Counted from the first letter of the stretch, positions 1 to 6,969 are shown. The stretch is DNA of 16,075 bases from Croceimicrobium sp965658275 (GCA_965658275.1 CBFHRN010000044.1:1-16075), one strand, 5' to 3'. A program made the numbers and translations. The notes: generated by a model from the sequence alone, not told the origin.

Positions 1-175
1 TAAGAAGAACAAGCGTAAGTTCAACGTGAACCTTATGAAGAAGCGTTTTTACTTACCCGAGGAAGACCGTTGGATTACCCTACGCGTATCTGCCTCAGCA
101 CTTAAGAATATCAACAAGAAAGGTTTGGCCGCGGTAATTAAAGAAGCCCGCGCCAACGGATACCTCACTAAATAA
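1..175 (+). CDS. rpmB: 50S ribosomal protein L28 (bL28), 3' part
   Basis: This is the C-terminal part of bL28, a structural protein of the large ribosomal subunit. The gene runs off the left edge; the reading frame begins at base 2 and gives 57 residues before TAA at 173-175. Visible family features are the basic stretch KKNKRKFNVNL, then FYLPEEDRWITLRVSASAL, and the ending INKKGLAAVIKEARANGYL, typical of bacterial L28. It is followed 12 nt later by rpmG and then by the bL38 gene, the standard Bacteroidota order, so the three are probably co-transcribed from a promoter outside the window and end at the terminator at 554-582. Confidence 0.95.
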   Translation, partial: KKNKRKFNVNLMKKRFYLPEEDRWITLRVSASALKNINKKGLAAVIKEARANGYLTK

Positions 176-187
176 GACTGAAGAACG

Positions 188-370
188 ATGGCTAAGAAAG
201 GTAACAGAGTTCAAGTTATTTTAGAGTGCACCGAGCATAAGAACACAGGTATGCCAGGTACTTCTCGTTACGTAACTACCAAGAACAAGAAGAATACTCC
301 AGATCGTATGGAGCTTAAGAAATACAATCCTATTCTTAAGAAACATACAGTTCATAAAGAAATCAAGTAA
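188..370 (+). CDS. rpmG: 50S ribosomal protein L33 (bL33)
   Basis: 60-residue bL33 of the large subunit, near the tRNA exit site. The sequence starts MAKKGNRVQVILECTEHK and contains the hallmark TTKNKKNTPDRMELKKYNP followed by a basic HKEIK end. It has one cysteine (C14) and none of the CxxC pairs of the zinc-binding form, so it is the zinc-independent (C-) type; this is typical of Bacteroidota. The ATG is 12 nt after the rpmB stop and is preceded by A-rich sequence rather than a Shine-Dalgarno motif, as expected in this phylum. Confidence 0.97.
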   Translation: MAKKGNRVQVILECTEHKNTGMPGTSRYVTTKNKKNTPDRMELKKYNPILKKHTVHKEIK

Positions 371-381
371 AAGATTAAGAC

Positions 382-531
382 ATGGCAAAGAAAGTAGTAG
401 CAACCCTTAAGTCTGGTGACTCAGCTCAATTTACCAAAGTGATTAAAATGGTGAAGTCTGAAAAGTCAGGAGCTTACACTTTTGAAGAAAAAGTAGTAAA
501 CAAGGAGCACATTAAAGACTTCTTCGGTTAG
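382..531 (+). CDS. Ribosomal protein bL38 (DUF4295 family)
   Basis: A 49-residue basic protein, MAKKVVATLKSGDSAQFTKV at the start and HIKDFFG at the end, that length cut-offs of 60 residues miss. It begins 11 nt after the rpmG stop and ends 23 nt before a strong terminator. Its size, the repeated lysines and its place directly after L28 and L33 match the Bacteroidota-specific DUF4295 family. From memory, cryo-EM of a Flavobacterium ribosome identified this family as a large-subunit protein and named it bL38; I cannot verify that here. The identification as DUF4295 is firm, the name bL38 a little less so. Confidence 0.88.
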   Translation: MAKKVVATLKSGDSAQFTKVIKMVKSEKSGAYTFEEKVVNKEHIKDFFG

Positions 532-553
532 TAGTCTTTACTTAAGATATTAT

Positions 554-582
554 ACCCGCTGTCAAATCGATAGCGGGTTTTT
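554..582 (+). terminator. Intrinsic terminator of the rpmB-rpmG-bL38 operon
   Basis: A 10-bp stem (ACCCGCTGTC with GATAGCGGGT, one G-U pair) closes a 5-nt loop (AAATC) and runs directly into five T residues. It lies 23 nt after the bL38 stop and separates the ribosomal operon from ftsY. Confidence 0.9.
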
Positions 583-649
583 CATTTTATAGCGCAAGCC
601 TCCCGCCTAGCGGTCTAATTTTTAGGATATTTGCGCATATTTTTCGTGT

Positions 650-1600
650 ATGGGCATATTTGGAAAGCTCTTCTCTAAAGAAGAAAAGAAAGAACAGTTA
701 GATCAGGGTCTGGAAAAGACCAAGGCTAGCGTATTCTCCAAGCTAAGCAAAGCGATTGCAGGGAAATCGAAGGTAGACGATGAGGTCCTTGATGAACTCG
801 AGGAGGTTCTTATTAGTTCAGATGTGGGTGTAAATACCACCGTGAAGATTATTGAAGCCATTGAGGAACGGGTGTCACGTGATAAATATCTCGGGACGGC
901 AGAGTTGAATCAAATCTTACGTGAGGAAATCGCGAATCTTTTGCAGGATGCCCAAGATGGTACCTCGGGCTTTGAGTTGCCGGAGCATCGACCTCATGTT
1001 ATCATGGTCGTTGGCGTCAATGGAGTGGGTAAAACTACGACCATTGGTAAGCTTGCCTATCAATATAAACAAGCAGGTTTAGAGGTAGTCTTAGGTGCTG
1101 CTGATACCTTCCGCGCGGCGGCAGTGGATCAATTGGAAATTTGGAGTCAAAGAGTAGGAATCCCCATCGTAAAACAAGCTATGGGCTCAGATCCTGCATC
1201 GGTAGCTTTCGACGCGGTACAGTCGGCCCAAAGCCGTAATGCGGATGTTGTTATTATCGACACCGCAGGTCGTTTGCATAATAAGGTAAACCTAATGAAT
1301 GAGCTGTCCAAGATTAAACGAGTAATGCAAAAACTCGTGCCGGAAGCTCCACATGAGGTTCTATTGGTTTTAGATGCTTCTACAGGACAAAATGCTTTGG
1401 AACAAGCCAAGCAATTTAGCAAGGCCACCGAAGTAACCGCTTTAGCGCTCACCAAACTAGATGGGACGGCCAAAGGGGGCGTGGCGATTGGGATTTCCGA
1501 TCAATTGCAAATTCCCGTAAAATACATTGGCGTAGGTGAAGGCATCGAGCACTTACAGCTTTTTGATAAAGATGCCTTTGTGAAATCACTATTTGAATAA
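650..1600 (+). CDS. ftsY: Signal recognition particle receptor FtsY
   Basis: SRP receptor GTPase. It docks SRP-ribosome complexes at the inner membrane so that membrane proteins are inserted co-translationally. The 316 residues show a short basic and acidic N-terminus (1-40) in place of the long acidic A domain of enterobacteria, a helical N domain (about 41-105), then the G domain: P-loop GVNGVGKT (122-129), the AADTFRAAA insertion-box region (150-158), DTAGR (204-208) and TKLD (268-271), with the closing GVGEGIEHL (294-302). The ATG is 68 nt past the upstream terminator. rimO starts 2 nt after its stop, so both are translated from one transcript. A weak promoter-like GATATTTG lies at 626-633 but departs from the consensus at one fixed base. 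Confidence 0.97.
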   Translation: MGIFGKLFSKEEKKEQLDQGLEKTKASVFSKLSKAIAGKSKVDDEVLDELEEVLISSDVGVNTTVKIIEAIEERVSRDKYLGTAELNQILREEIANLLQDAQDGTSGFELPEHRPHVIMVVGVNGVGKTTTIGKLAYQYKQAGLEVVLGAADTFRAAAVDQLEIWSQRVGIPIVKQAMGSDPASVAFDAVQSAQSRNADVVIIDTAGRLHNKVNLMNELSKIKRVMQKLVPEAPHEVLLVLDASTGQNALEQAKQFSKATEVTALALTKLDGTAKGGVAIGISDQLQIPVKYIGVGEGIEHLQLFDKDAFVKSLFE

Positions 1601-1602
1601 GA

Positions 1603-2901
1603 ATGCGCACGAAACACCGCAAGAAGAATAAGATCAATATCGTAACCTTAGGTTGTTCTAAAAACCTATACGATAGCGAAGTGCTGATGGGACAACTCAA
1701 GGCCAACAACAAAGAAGTGGCCCATGAGGAAGAAGGAAACGTGGTGGTTATTAATACCTGCGGTTTTATTGAGAACGCGAAAGAAGAGTCAATAAATACC
1801 ATTCTCGATTTCGTGCAGCGCAAGGAAGATGGGGAGGTAGATAAAGTTTTCGTTACCGGATGCTTATCAGAACGCTATAAACCCGATTTGGAGAAAGAGA
1901 TTCCCAATGTCGATCAATACTTTGGAACCCGGGATCTTCCTTTATTGCTCAAAGCTTTAGGAGCGGATTATAAGAAAGAGTTGGTGGGTGAGCGCTTAAG
2001 CACCACACCCCAGCACTATGCTTATCTCAAAATTTCGGAGGGCTGCGATCGCCCTTGCTCTTTTTGCGCTATTCCTTTGATGCGTGGCGGTCATCGCAGT
2101 ACACCTATCGAAGATTTAGTGCTAGAAGCCGAGAAACTGGCGAAGAAAGGGGTTAAGGAGCTTCTGCTGATTGCTCAAGATCTTACATATTACGGCTTGG
2201 ATCTATACAAGCGTCGTGCCTTGGCCGATTTATTAAAAGAATTAGTGAAGGTAGAAGGAATAGAATGGATTCGTTTGCATTATCTTTTTCCTACCGGTTT
2301 CCCAGAAGAGGTTTTGGATGTAATTCGCGAGGAGCCTAAGATTTGCAACTATATTGATATTCCTTTGCAGCATATTGCTGACCCTGTTTTAAAGTCCATG
2401 CGACGAGGAACGACCAAGGAGCGCACCGACAAATTACTGCGGATGATGCGTGAAAAAGTTCCCGGCATCACAATTCGAACTACTATTATTGTTGGTTATC
2501 CAGGAGAAACGGAAGAAGACTTTCAAGTTTTGAAAGACTGGGTTCAAGAAATGCGCTTTGAGCGTTTAGGGGTCTTCACTTACAGTCACGAGGAAAATAC
2601 CCATGCCTTTAATTTAGAAGATGATGTGCCTGCCGAGCTAAAGCAGGCGCGTGCAGATGAATTAATGGCGATTCAACAGAAGATTTCCGCGGAGCTCAAT
2701 GAACGCTTTGTCGGGCAGAAATTACCGGTACTGATCGATCGTAAAGAGGGCGACTTCTTTGTGGGACGTACCGAATTTGATTCACCTGACGTAGATAATG
2801 AAGTGTTAATCGACGCGGAGTACCTACCTTTTGGAGAATTTATAGAGGTAGAAATAACGGATAGCTCGGATTACGATTTATTCGCAGTCCCGGCGCACTA
2901 A
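1603..2901 (+). CDS. rimO: Ribosomal protein uS12 methylthiotransferase RimO
   Basis: Radical-SAM methylthiotransferase that adds a methylthio group to the conserved aspartate of ribosomal protein S12. The 432 residues contain the N-terminal MTTase domain with cluster cysteines C18 (VTLGCSKN), C53 (NTCGF) and C87 (TGCLSERY), and the radical-SAM motif CDRPCSFC (C148, C152, C155). The family-typical RGGHRSTPIEDL follows, and a C-terminal TRAM-like domain occupies about 365-430. The CSKN start and the S12-type length favour RimO over the tRNA enzyme MiaB. The ATG is 2 nt after the ftsY stop; the pairing ftsY-rimO is common in Bacteroidota. It ends 17 nt from the convergent ribH, with no clear hairpin between. 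Confidence 0.96.
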   Translation: MRTKHRKKNKINIVTLGCSKNLYDSEVLMGQLKANNKEVAHEEEGNVVVINTCGFIENAKEESINTILDFVQRKEDGEVDKVFVTGCLSERYKPDLEKEIPNVDQYFGTRDLPLLLKALGADYKKELVGERLSTTPQHYAYLKISEGCDRPCSFCAIPLMRGGHRSTPIEDLVLEAEKLAKKGVKELLLIAQDLTYYGLDLYKRRALADLLKELVKVEGIEWIRLHYLFPTGFPEEVLDVIREEPKICNYIDIPLQHIADPVLKSMRRGTTKERTDKLLRMMREKVPGITIRTTIIVGYPGETEEDFQVLKDWVQEMRFERLGVFTYSHEENTHAFNLEDDVPAELKQARADELMAIQQKISAELNERFVGQKLPVLIDRKEGDFFVGRTEFDSPDVDNEVLIDAEYLPFGEFIEVEITDSSDYDLFAVPAH

Positions 2902-2918
2902 GCACAATTCTTAAATTT

Positions 2919-3410
2919 TCAGGAAAGTAGATTTCGGAGTCCCGCCATGTGGACAGCCGCAGCGGCGGCCTCTACACCTTTATTACCATGCTCTCCTCCA
3001 GAGCGGGCTCTGCTTTGCTCTATGGTATTATCGGTAAGCACACAGAAAATCACAGGGGTATCGTAACGCAGGTTAAGTTCGGTTACACCTTTTGTGACGC
3101 TATCACAAACATAGTCGAAGTGCTTCGTTTCCCCTTGAATTACATTGCCAATGGCTATAATGGCATTGTAACGATTTCCCTCACACAGCTTTTTCGCCGC
3201 ATAAGTAATCTCAACGGTTCCAGGCACGGCATAATGATGGATATCGTTGGGAAGAACGTTACAGCTTAATAAAGCTTCTTTAGCCCCTTGATAAAGCGCA
3301 TCGGTAATTTCATGATTCCATTCGGCGACCACGCAAGCAATCTTCATTCCTCTTCCATCTGGAAGATTAGAAGGATCAATTGCGGATAAATCGTGGCCTG
3401 CCGTAGCCAT
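2919..3410 (-). CDS. ribH: 6,7-dimethyl-8-ribityllumazine synthase
   Basis: Lumazine synthase, the penultimate enzyme of riboflavin synthesis; it condenses 5-amino-6-ribitylaminouracil with 3,4-dihydroxy-2-butanone 4-phosphate. The 163 residues show the substrate-binding AEWNHEIT (29-36, usually FN rather than WN in other phyla), VPGTVEI (62-68), the GNVIQGETKHFDYV loop with the catalytic-position histidine H97, and VLTDNTIEQSRARSGG (124-139) with the phosphate-binding arginine region. The 21-residue extension before GMKIACVV resembles the extended N-terminus of flavobacterial homologues, so the upstream ATG is kept. It starts 2 nt after the stop of the TPR gene and is surely in its operon. 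Confidence 0.95.
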   Translation of the reverse strand: MATAGHDLSAIDPSNLPDGRGMKIACVVAEWNHEITDALYQGAKEALLSCNVLPNDIHHYAVPGTVEITYAAKKLCEGNRYNAIIAIGNVIQGETKHFDYVCDSVTKGVTELNLRYDTPVIFCVLTDNTIEQSRARSGGEHGNKGVEAAAAAVHMAGLRNLLS

Positions 3411-3412
3411 GA

Positions 3413-4099
3413 TTACTTGCTTGAAGTAACACGACCGAGGTAACGGTCGATATCAGTTCCTTGACGAGAATCAGGGTATTTGGCCTTAATGGTTTCGTAA
3501 TATCCTTTAGCCTCTTCATTTTTGCCTAATTGCTCGGCCAATAAACCAGCTTTCAATAGGTAAAAAGGAACCACGTAATCATTATCGCTCACCTTAACGG
3601 CTTTTTGGTAGTATTCCATGGCCTCTTCCTTCTGACCCAACTCTAGGAAGGCGTCGCCAATAGAACCTTTCGCAATCACACCTAAGATAGGATCTTGAGT
3701 ATGGAACTCATCTAATAATTTGATGGCATTCTCAAACTGGCCTAAGCGTAAATAGCTCACACCAGCATAGTAATTGGCTAAGTTTCCTGCTTTGGTGCTT
3801 CCGTACTCTGCTGCAACATCCAAAAAGCCTAAGTAGTCATTGGTAACCCCATTTACAGCTTCGTTTAAAGAATCTGCTTCAAATAATTGCTGCGCACGGA
3901 AAATCGCGTTTTCCGCTTCAAGCTCTAAAGGCTCTTGGTAAAATTTAAGATAAGAGATATAGCCACCTACAACGGCAAAAATTGCTACTGCAAGGATGGT
4001 GATATATTGACGGTTCTCCTCAAAAAATTGCTCCAACTTACTGATGGATTGAGTAACGTCTACTAGTACTTCGTCTTCTTGTTGTGTTTTCTTAGCCAT
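3413..4099 (-). CDS. Membrane-anchored TPR protein (YfgM-like)
   Basis: 228-residue protein with a short charged N-terminus, one membrane segment at about 31-52 (QYITILAVAIFAVVGGYISY) and a periplasmic part. The latter has an acidic helix region (58-90) and about three TPR-like repeats (105-138, 143-176, 178-211; LANYYAGVSYLRLGQFENAI is the clearest). The single-anchor plus TPR design matches the TPR_21/YfgM-like family, which in Escherichia coli is linked to envelope protein export. The same gene is commonly found upstream of ribH and divergent from recF in flavobacteria (from memory). The role here is not known. Transcribed from the promoter at 4129-4159, leader about 26 nt. Confidence 0.85.
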   Translation of the reverse strand: MAKKTQQEDEVLVDVTQSISKLEQFFEENRQYITILAVAIFAVVGGYISYLKFYQEPLELEAENAIFRAQQLFEADSLNEAVNGVTNDYLGFLDVAAEYGSTKAGNLANYYAGVSYLRLGQFENAIKLLDEFHTQDPILGVIAKGSIGDAFLELGQKEEAMEYYQKAVKVSDNDYVVPFYLLKAGLLAEQLGKNEEAKGYYETIKAKYPDSRQGTDIDRYLGRVTSSK

Positions 4100-4128
4100 T
4101 ATGCCGTAAAAATTCTAAATATAGGCGG

Positions 4129-4159
4129 CAAAAGTAACCAAAAATCCTTTCTATGCTAA
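4129..4159 (-). promoter_or_regulatory. Promoter of the TPR gene-ribH operon
   Basis: On the minus strand a perfect TAnnTTTG element (TACTTTTG, 4136 to 4129) is followed by CCGCC. A near-consensus -33 element TTAG (4159-4156) lies 19 nt upstream. The predicted start of transcription is about 4125. Confidence 0.6.
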
Positions 4160-4163
4160 TGTG

Positions 4164-4193
4164 TTGGAATCGGGAAAATGCCCTTTATTTTTG
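4164..4193 (+). promoter_or_regulatory. Promoter of recF
   Basis: TTG at 4164-4166, a 19-nt spacer, then TATTTTTG at 4186-4193 matches the Bacteroidota -33/-7 consensus exactly. The G of the -7 box is only 4 nt before the recF ATG at 4198, so the transcript should begin at or within a few bases of the start codon. Confidence 0.7.
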
Positions 4194-4197
4194 CCTC

Positions 4198-5304
4198 ATG
4201 CATCTCAAGCAAATACAGCTCATTAATTTTAAAAGTTGGTCGGAAGGTAATTTTGAATTTAGTCCGAAGCTAAACTGCTTTGTAGGCCTTAATGGAGGCG
4301 GAAAGACCAATCTTTTAGATGCCATTCATTACCTCTGTTTAAGCAAGTCTTATTTCGGTAATAGAGATATCCGTAACATTAAGCAAGGGGAAGATTTCTT
4401 TCTGATCGAAGGAGAATTTGAGCGGAAAGGGGAGCTTGAGAAGCTTTCTTGTGCCTTAAAGAAGGGTTCCAAAAAGGTTTTAAAGCGCAATAAAAAGGAG
4501 TATGAGAAGCTATCGGAACATATCGGTTTATTTCCAGCGGTGGTAATTTCACCCTATGATCGAGATTTGATTACGGATGGCTCCGAAACTCGTCGTCGGT
4601 TTTTAGACAATGTGATTAGTCAAGGTAACAGCGAGTACCTTTTTCATATTATGCGCTACAATAAGGCCTTGCAGCAGCGCAATAGCCTTTTAAAGTTCTT
4701 TGCCGCCAATCATAAGTTTGATGCTGAGGCGCTGGATTTGTACGATCAGCAATTAATTGAACATGGGACTTATGTTTCGCAAAAACGCCAGGAGTTTTGC
4801 GAACAGCTGCAACCCCGAATTGAATATTACTACCAGTTTATCAGTAACGATGCCGAGTTGGCTTCAATGGATTACCGTTCGCAGTTTTTAGAACAGGATG
4901 CTGCTGAAGGCTTAAAAGCTAACTTAGAGCGTGATCGTTTATTGCAATACAGCAATTGGGGAGTACACCGCGATGATCTTAAATTTAAATTGGATGCGAA
5001 AAGTGTACGCGATTATGGCTCACAAGGGCAGCAAAAGTCCTACTTAATTGCGCTGAAATTAGCGCAGTATGAGTTTATCCGTGATAAACAAGGTCTCGTA
5101 CCTATTCTATTGTTAGACGATATCTTCGATAAACTGGATGAGGAAAGGGTTTCGAAATTGGTGCAATTGGTGCATGATGAAGACTTTGGACAAATCTTTA
5201 TTACGGATACCCATAGCGACCGCACAGGCGACTTAGTAAAACAAATCGATCCGAATGCCCGCATCCTAAATGTAAATGACTTCAATGGATCGGAATCAGT
5301 TTAA
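4198..5304 (+). CDS. recF: DNA replication and repair protein RecF
   Basis: SMC-like ATPase that helps load RecA at single-strand gaps together with RecO and RecR. From the ATG at 4198 it has 368 residues: Walker A GLNGGGKT (30-37), an ABC-type signature GSQGQQKS near 272-280 and Walker B ILLLDDIFDKLD near 303-314. An in-frame ATG 45 nt upstream (4153) would add MLMCWNRENALYFCL, but that stretch holds the -33 and -7 promoter boxes, and RecF proteins begin directly with the MHLKQIQLINFKSW type of sequence, so 4198 is chosen. The 3' end overlaps the DUF721 gene, implying coupled translation. Confidence 0.96.
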   Translation: MHLKQIQLINFKSWSEGNFEFSPKLNCFVGLNGGGKTNLLDAIHYLCLSKSYFGNRDIRNIKQGEDFFLIEGEFERKGELEKLSCALKKGSKKVLKRNKKEYEKLSEHIGLFPAVVISPYDRDLITDGSETRRRFLDNVISQGNSEYLFHIMRYNKALQQRNSLLKFFAANHKFDAEALDLYDQQLIEHGTYVSQKRQEFCEQLQPRIEYYYQFISNDAELASMDYRSQFLEQDAAEGLKANLERDRLLQYSNWGVHRDDLKFKLDAKSVRDYGSQGQQKSYLIALKLAQYEFIRDKQGLVPILLLDDIFDKLDEERVSKLVQLVHDEDFGQIFITDTHSDRTGDLVKQIDPNARILNVNDFNGSESV

Positions 5305-5578
5305 AATAGGAGATGCAGTGCTGGCTTTTTTGAGAAGCCACGAGCTCGAGGAAAAGTTTTACGAAGCTGTCCTAAAAAGTGATTGGGAAGATTTGATGGG
5401 AGAGAAGGTTGCAGAGAAAACCAACGACATTAGTCTTGATAAGGGCTGTTTAATCCTATACCTTTCTAGTGCTCCATTACGGAATCAATTGCGCATGAAA
5501 CAAGGCGCTATGATCGAGTATCTAAACAAAAAAATAGGCCGCGGAAAGCAGCCTATTCGTAAAGTATTGATTCGATAA
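5276..5578 (+). CDS. DUF721 / DciA-like protein
   Basis: 100-residue protein of the DUF721 family. Family features are the W-x-x-LMGEKVAEKTNDI stretch (about 36-50), LILYLSSAPLRNQLRMKQGAMIEYLN (59-84) and a basic tail KKIGRGKQPIRKVLIR. DUF721 includes DciA, the DnaB-helicase operator that stands in for DnaC in most bacteria; whether this copy performs that job is inferred. It overlaps the recF end by 29 nt if it starts at 5276, or by 20 nt from the second in-frame ATG at 5285 (MDRNQFKIG), which fits the family start equally well. Its last codons also contain a terminator for ndk on the other strand. Confidence 0.88.
   Translation: MTSMDRNQFKIGDAVLAFLRSHELEEKFYEAVLKSDWEDLMGEKVAEKTNDISLDKGCLILYLSSAPLRNQLRMKQGAMIEYLNKKIGRGKQPIRKVLIR
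5528..5557 (-). terminator. Intrinsic terminator of ndk, inside the DUF721 gene
   Basis: Read on the minus strand, AATAGGC pairs with GCCTATT (7 bp, 11-nt loop) and the stem runs into an unbroken T tract (complement of seven A at 5528-5534). It lies 56 nt past the ndk stop. All of it is within codons of the oppositely directed DUF721 gene. Confidence 0.6.
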
Positions 5579-5612
5579 AAGTCTAGTTTCTAAAAACCAG
5601 CTTTTAGAGGTT

Positions 5613-6032
5613 TTAGTGACGTGCGCGTCCTGAAAAGAAGAAATTACCTTCGATAGCAGCATTTTCGTCCGAATCACTTCCATGTACTGCGTTTGCAGCA
5701 ATAGAGGTCGCAAACATTTTACGGATGGTACCCTCAGCAGCTTCTGCTGGGTTGGTAGCACCGATAAGGGTACGGAAATCAGCTACAGCATTGTCTTTCT
5801 CTAAAATAGCAGCAACAATAGGACCGGAAGTCATGTATTCTACTAACTCGCCAAAGAAAGGACGCTCGCTATGCACCGCGTAGAAGCTCTCGGCATCTTT
5901 GCGTGATAAACGAGTATATTCCATCGCAACGATGCGGAAACCAGCTTCGTTGATTTTTGCTAAAATGGCGCCGATGTGACCGTTTTCTACCGCATCAGGC
6001 TTAATCATGGTAAATGTTCTGTTGCCAGCCAT
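5613..6032 (-). CDS. ndk: Nucleoside diphosphate kinase
   Basis: Transfers the terminal phosphate of ATP to other nucleoside diphosphates through a phosphohistidine intermediate, balancing NTP and dNTP pools in the cytoplasm. The 139 residues (family norm about 140) contain TMIKPDAV with K11, R-rich FRTLIGATNP (86-95), EGTIRKMF (100-107) and the active-site NAVHGSDS with the phosphorylated H117. The ATG at 6032 is preceded by A-rich sequence and the promoter at 6059-6089. It converges on the DUF721 gene, 34 nt apart stop to stop. Confidence 0.97.
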   Translation of the reverse strand: MAGNRTFTMIKPDAVENGHIGAILAKINEAGFRIVAMEYTRLSRKDAESFYAVHSERPFFGELVEYMTSGPIVAAILEKDNAVADFRTLIGATNPAEAAEGTIRKMFATSIAANAVHGSDSDENAAIEGNFFFSGRARH

Positions 6033-6058
6033 TGATTTTTTGTTTTTAATTGAGGCGG

Positions 6059-6089
6059 CAAAAGTATTTCAATTGTCATCGAACCACAA
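6059..6089 (-). promoter_or_regulatory. Promoter of ndk
   Basis: On the minus strand TTG (6089-6087), a 20-nt spacer and TACTTTTG (6066-6059) followed by CCGCC. The 13-base core TACTTTTGCCGCC is identical to that of the TPR gene promoter. Expected leader about 22 nt. Confidence 0.6.
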
Positions 6090-6107
6090 GTATTTAGGAT
6101 TATTAAT

Positions 6108-6149
6108 TAGTACCTATTTCACTAATACTCAATTTGTATAGAGGTACTA
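6108..6149. repeat. Inverted repeat between ndk and bshB1
   Basis: TAGTACCT (6108-6115) and AGGTACTA (6142-6149) are perfect 8-bp inverted copies around 26 nt, which itself contains the small pair ATAC/GTAT (6125-6128, 6136-6139). It sits upstream of both divergent promoters. It might be an operator or chance; no protein can be assigned. Confidence 0.3.
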
Positions 6150-6201
6150 CCCGCTACTTATTGTTAGAAGCTATGGAAGGGGCTTAAAACTTTGGAAATG
6201 G

Positions 6202-6209
6202 TACTTTTG
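6202..6209 (+). promoter_or_regulatory. -7 element of the bshB1 promoter
   Basis: TACTTTTG followed by CCG matches the -7 consensus and the extended form used elsewhere in the window. No good -33 element stands at the usual distance, so it may be weak or activator-dependent. Leader about 30 nt. Confidence 0.5.
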
Positions 6210-6243
6210 CCGTTGAAACATCGAATTTCAAATTTTCAGACCT

Positions 6244-6969
6244 ATGAAATTAGACATCTTGGCCTTTGGCGCACATCCGGATGATGTGGAATTAAGTTGT
6301 GCGGGAACCCTGGCAAAGCAGGCTGCCCTTGGCAGTAAATGCGGGGTTGTTGATTTAACCCAAGGTGAATTAGGTACACGCGGTACCCCTGAAATTAGAT
6401 TAGCGGAGGCTCAGGCTGCCGGTAAAGTCATGGGTTTAGTGGCTCGTGAAAACTTAGGCTTTAGAGATGGCTTTTTTACCAATGATGAAAAGCATCAGCT
6501 GGAAGTGGTTAAAATGATCCGTAAGTACCGCCCCGAAATTGTAATTGCGAATGCTCCTATAGATCGGCATCCGGATCATGGCAGGGCTTCTTTCTTGGTT
6601 AAAGAGGCTAGTTGGTTAGCAGGCCTACGTCAAGTAAAAACTTCTCTTGATGCGGAGGAGCAGGAAGCTTGGCGCCCTCAAATGCTTCTGTATTACATTC
6701 AGTTCCAAAATTTACAACATGATTTTATTGTGGATATTGGGGAGCATATCCATACCAAAATCAAGTCTATTGAAGCCTATGCTTCTCAGTTTTACGATCC
6801 CAATTCGAAGGAGCCTAAAACGGTGATTAGTTCCAAGAACTTTTTAGAATCCGTGACCTACCGTGCGCAAGACCTCGGGCGACTGATTGGCGCGGAATAT
6901 GGTGAAGGATTTATTAAGGCACAGGATTTGGGATTGGAGAATTTAAATAGCCTTAAGGGCGTACGTTAG
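6244..6969 (+). CDS. bshB1: Bacillithiol biosynthesis deacetylase BshB1
   Basis: Zinc-dependent LmbE-type deacetylase that removes the acetyl group from GlcNAc-malate in the second step of synthesis of bacillithiol, the low-molecular-weight thiol of many Bacteroidota and Firmicutes. The 241 residues begin MKLDILAFGAHPDDVELSCAG with metal ligands H11 and D14; the third ligand is H112 in DRHPDHGRA (107-115). The LTQGELGTRGT motif (38-48) is typical of BshB. Length matches BshB1 (about 235-240), which separates it from other LmbE-like deacetylases. bshA and bshC are not nearby. The last 17 bases overlap the convergent glycosyltransferase gene. Confidence 0.93.
   Translation: MKLDILAFGAHPDDVELSCAGTLAKQAALGSKCGVVDLTQGELGTRGTPEIRLAEAQAAGKVMGLVARENLGFRDGFFTNDEKHQLEVVKMIRKYRPEIVIANAPIDRHPDHGRASFLVKEASWLAGLRQVKTSLDAEEQEAWRPQMLLYYIQFQNLQHDFIVDIGEHIHTKIKSIEAYASQFYDPNSKEPKTVISSKNFLESVTYRAQDLGRLIGAEYGEGFIKAQDLGLENLNSLKGVR

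Noticed and set aside
626..633. GATATTTG as a ftsY promoter
   Set aside because: Misses the first T of TAnnTTTG, lacks the CC that follows all other sites here and has no -33 partner; too weak to list.
2949..3269. 106-codon open frame on + across ribH
   Set aside because: Lies wholly antisense to the clear ribH gene, has no family features and no promoter; a shadow frame.
4153..4197. N-terminal extension of recF by 15 residues
   Set aside because: The extension covers the recF promoter boxes and does not resemble RecF N-termini.
5590..5618. Hairpin CTAAAAACC/GGTTTTAG as terminator of the recF-DUF721 operon
   Set aside because: The stem contains a bulge, is AT-rich and has no T tract after it.
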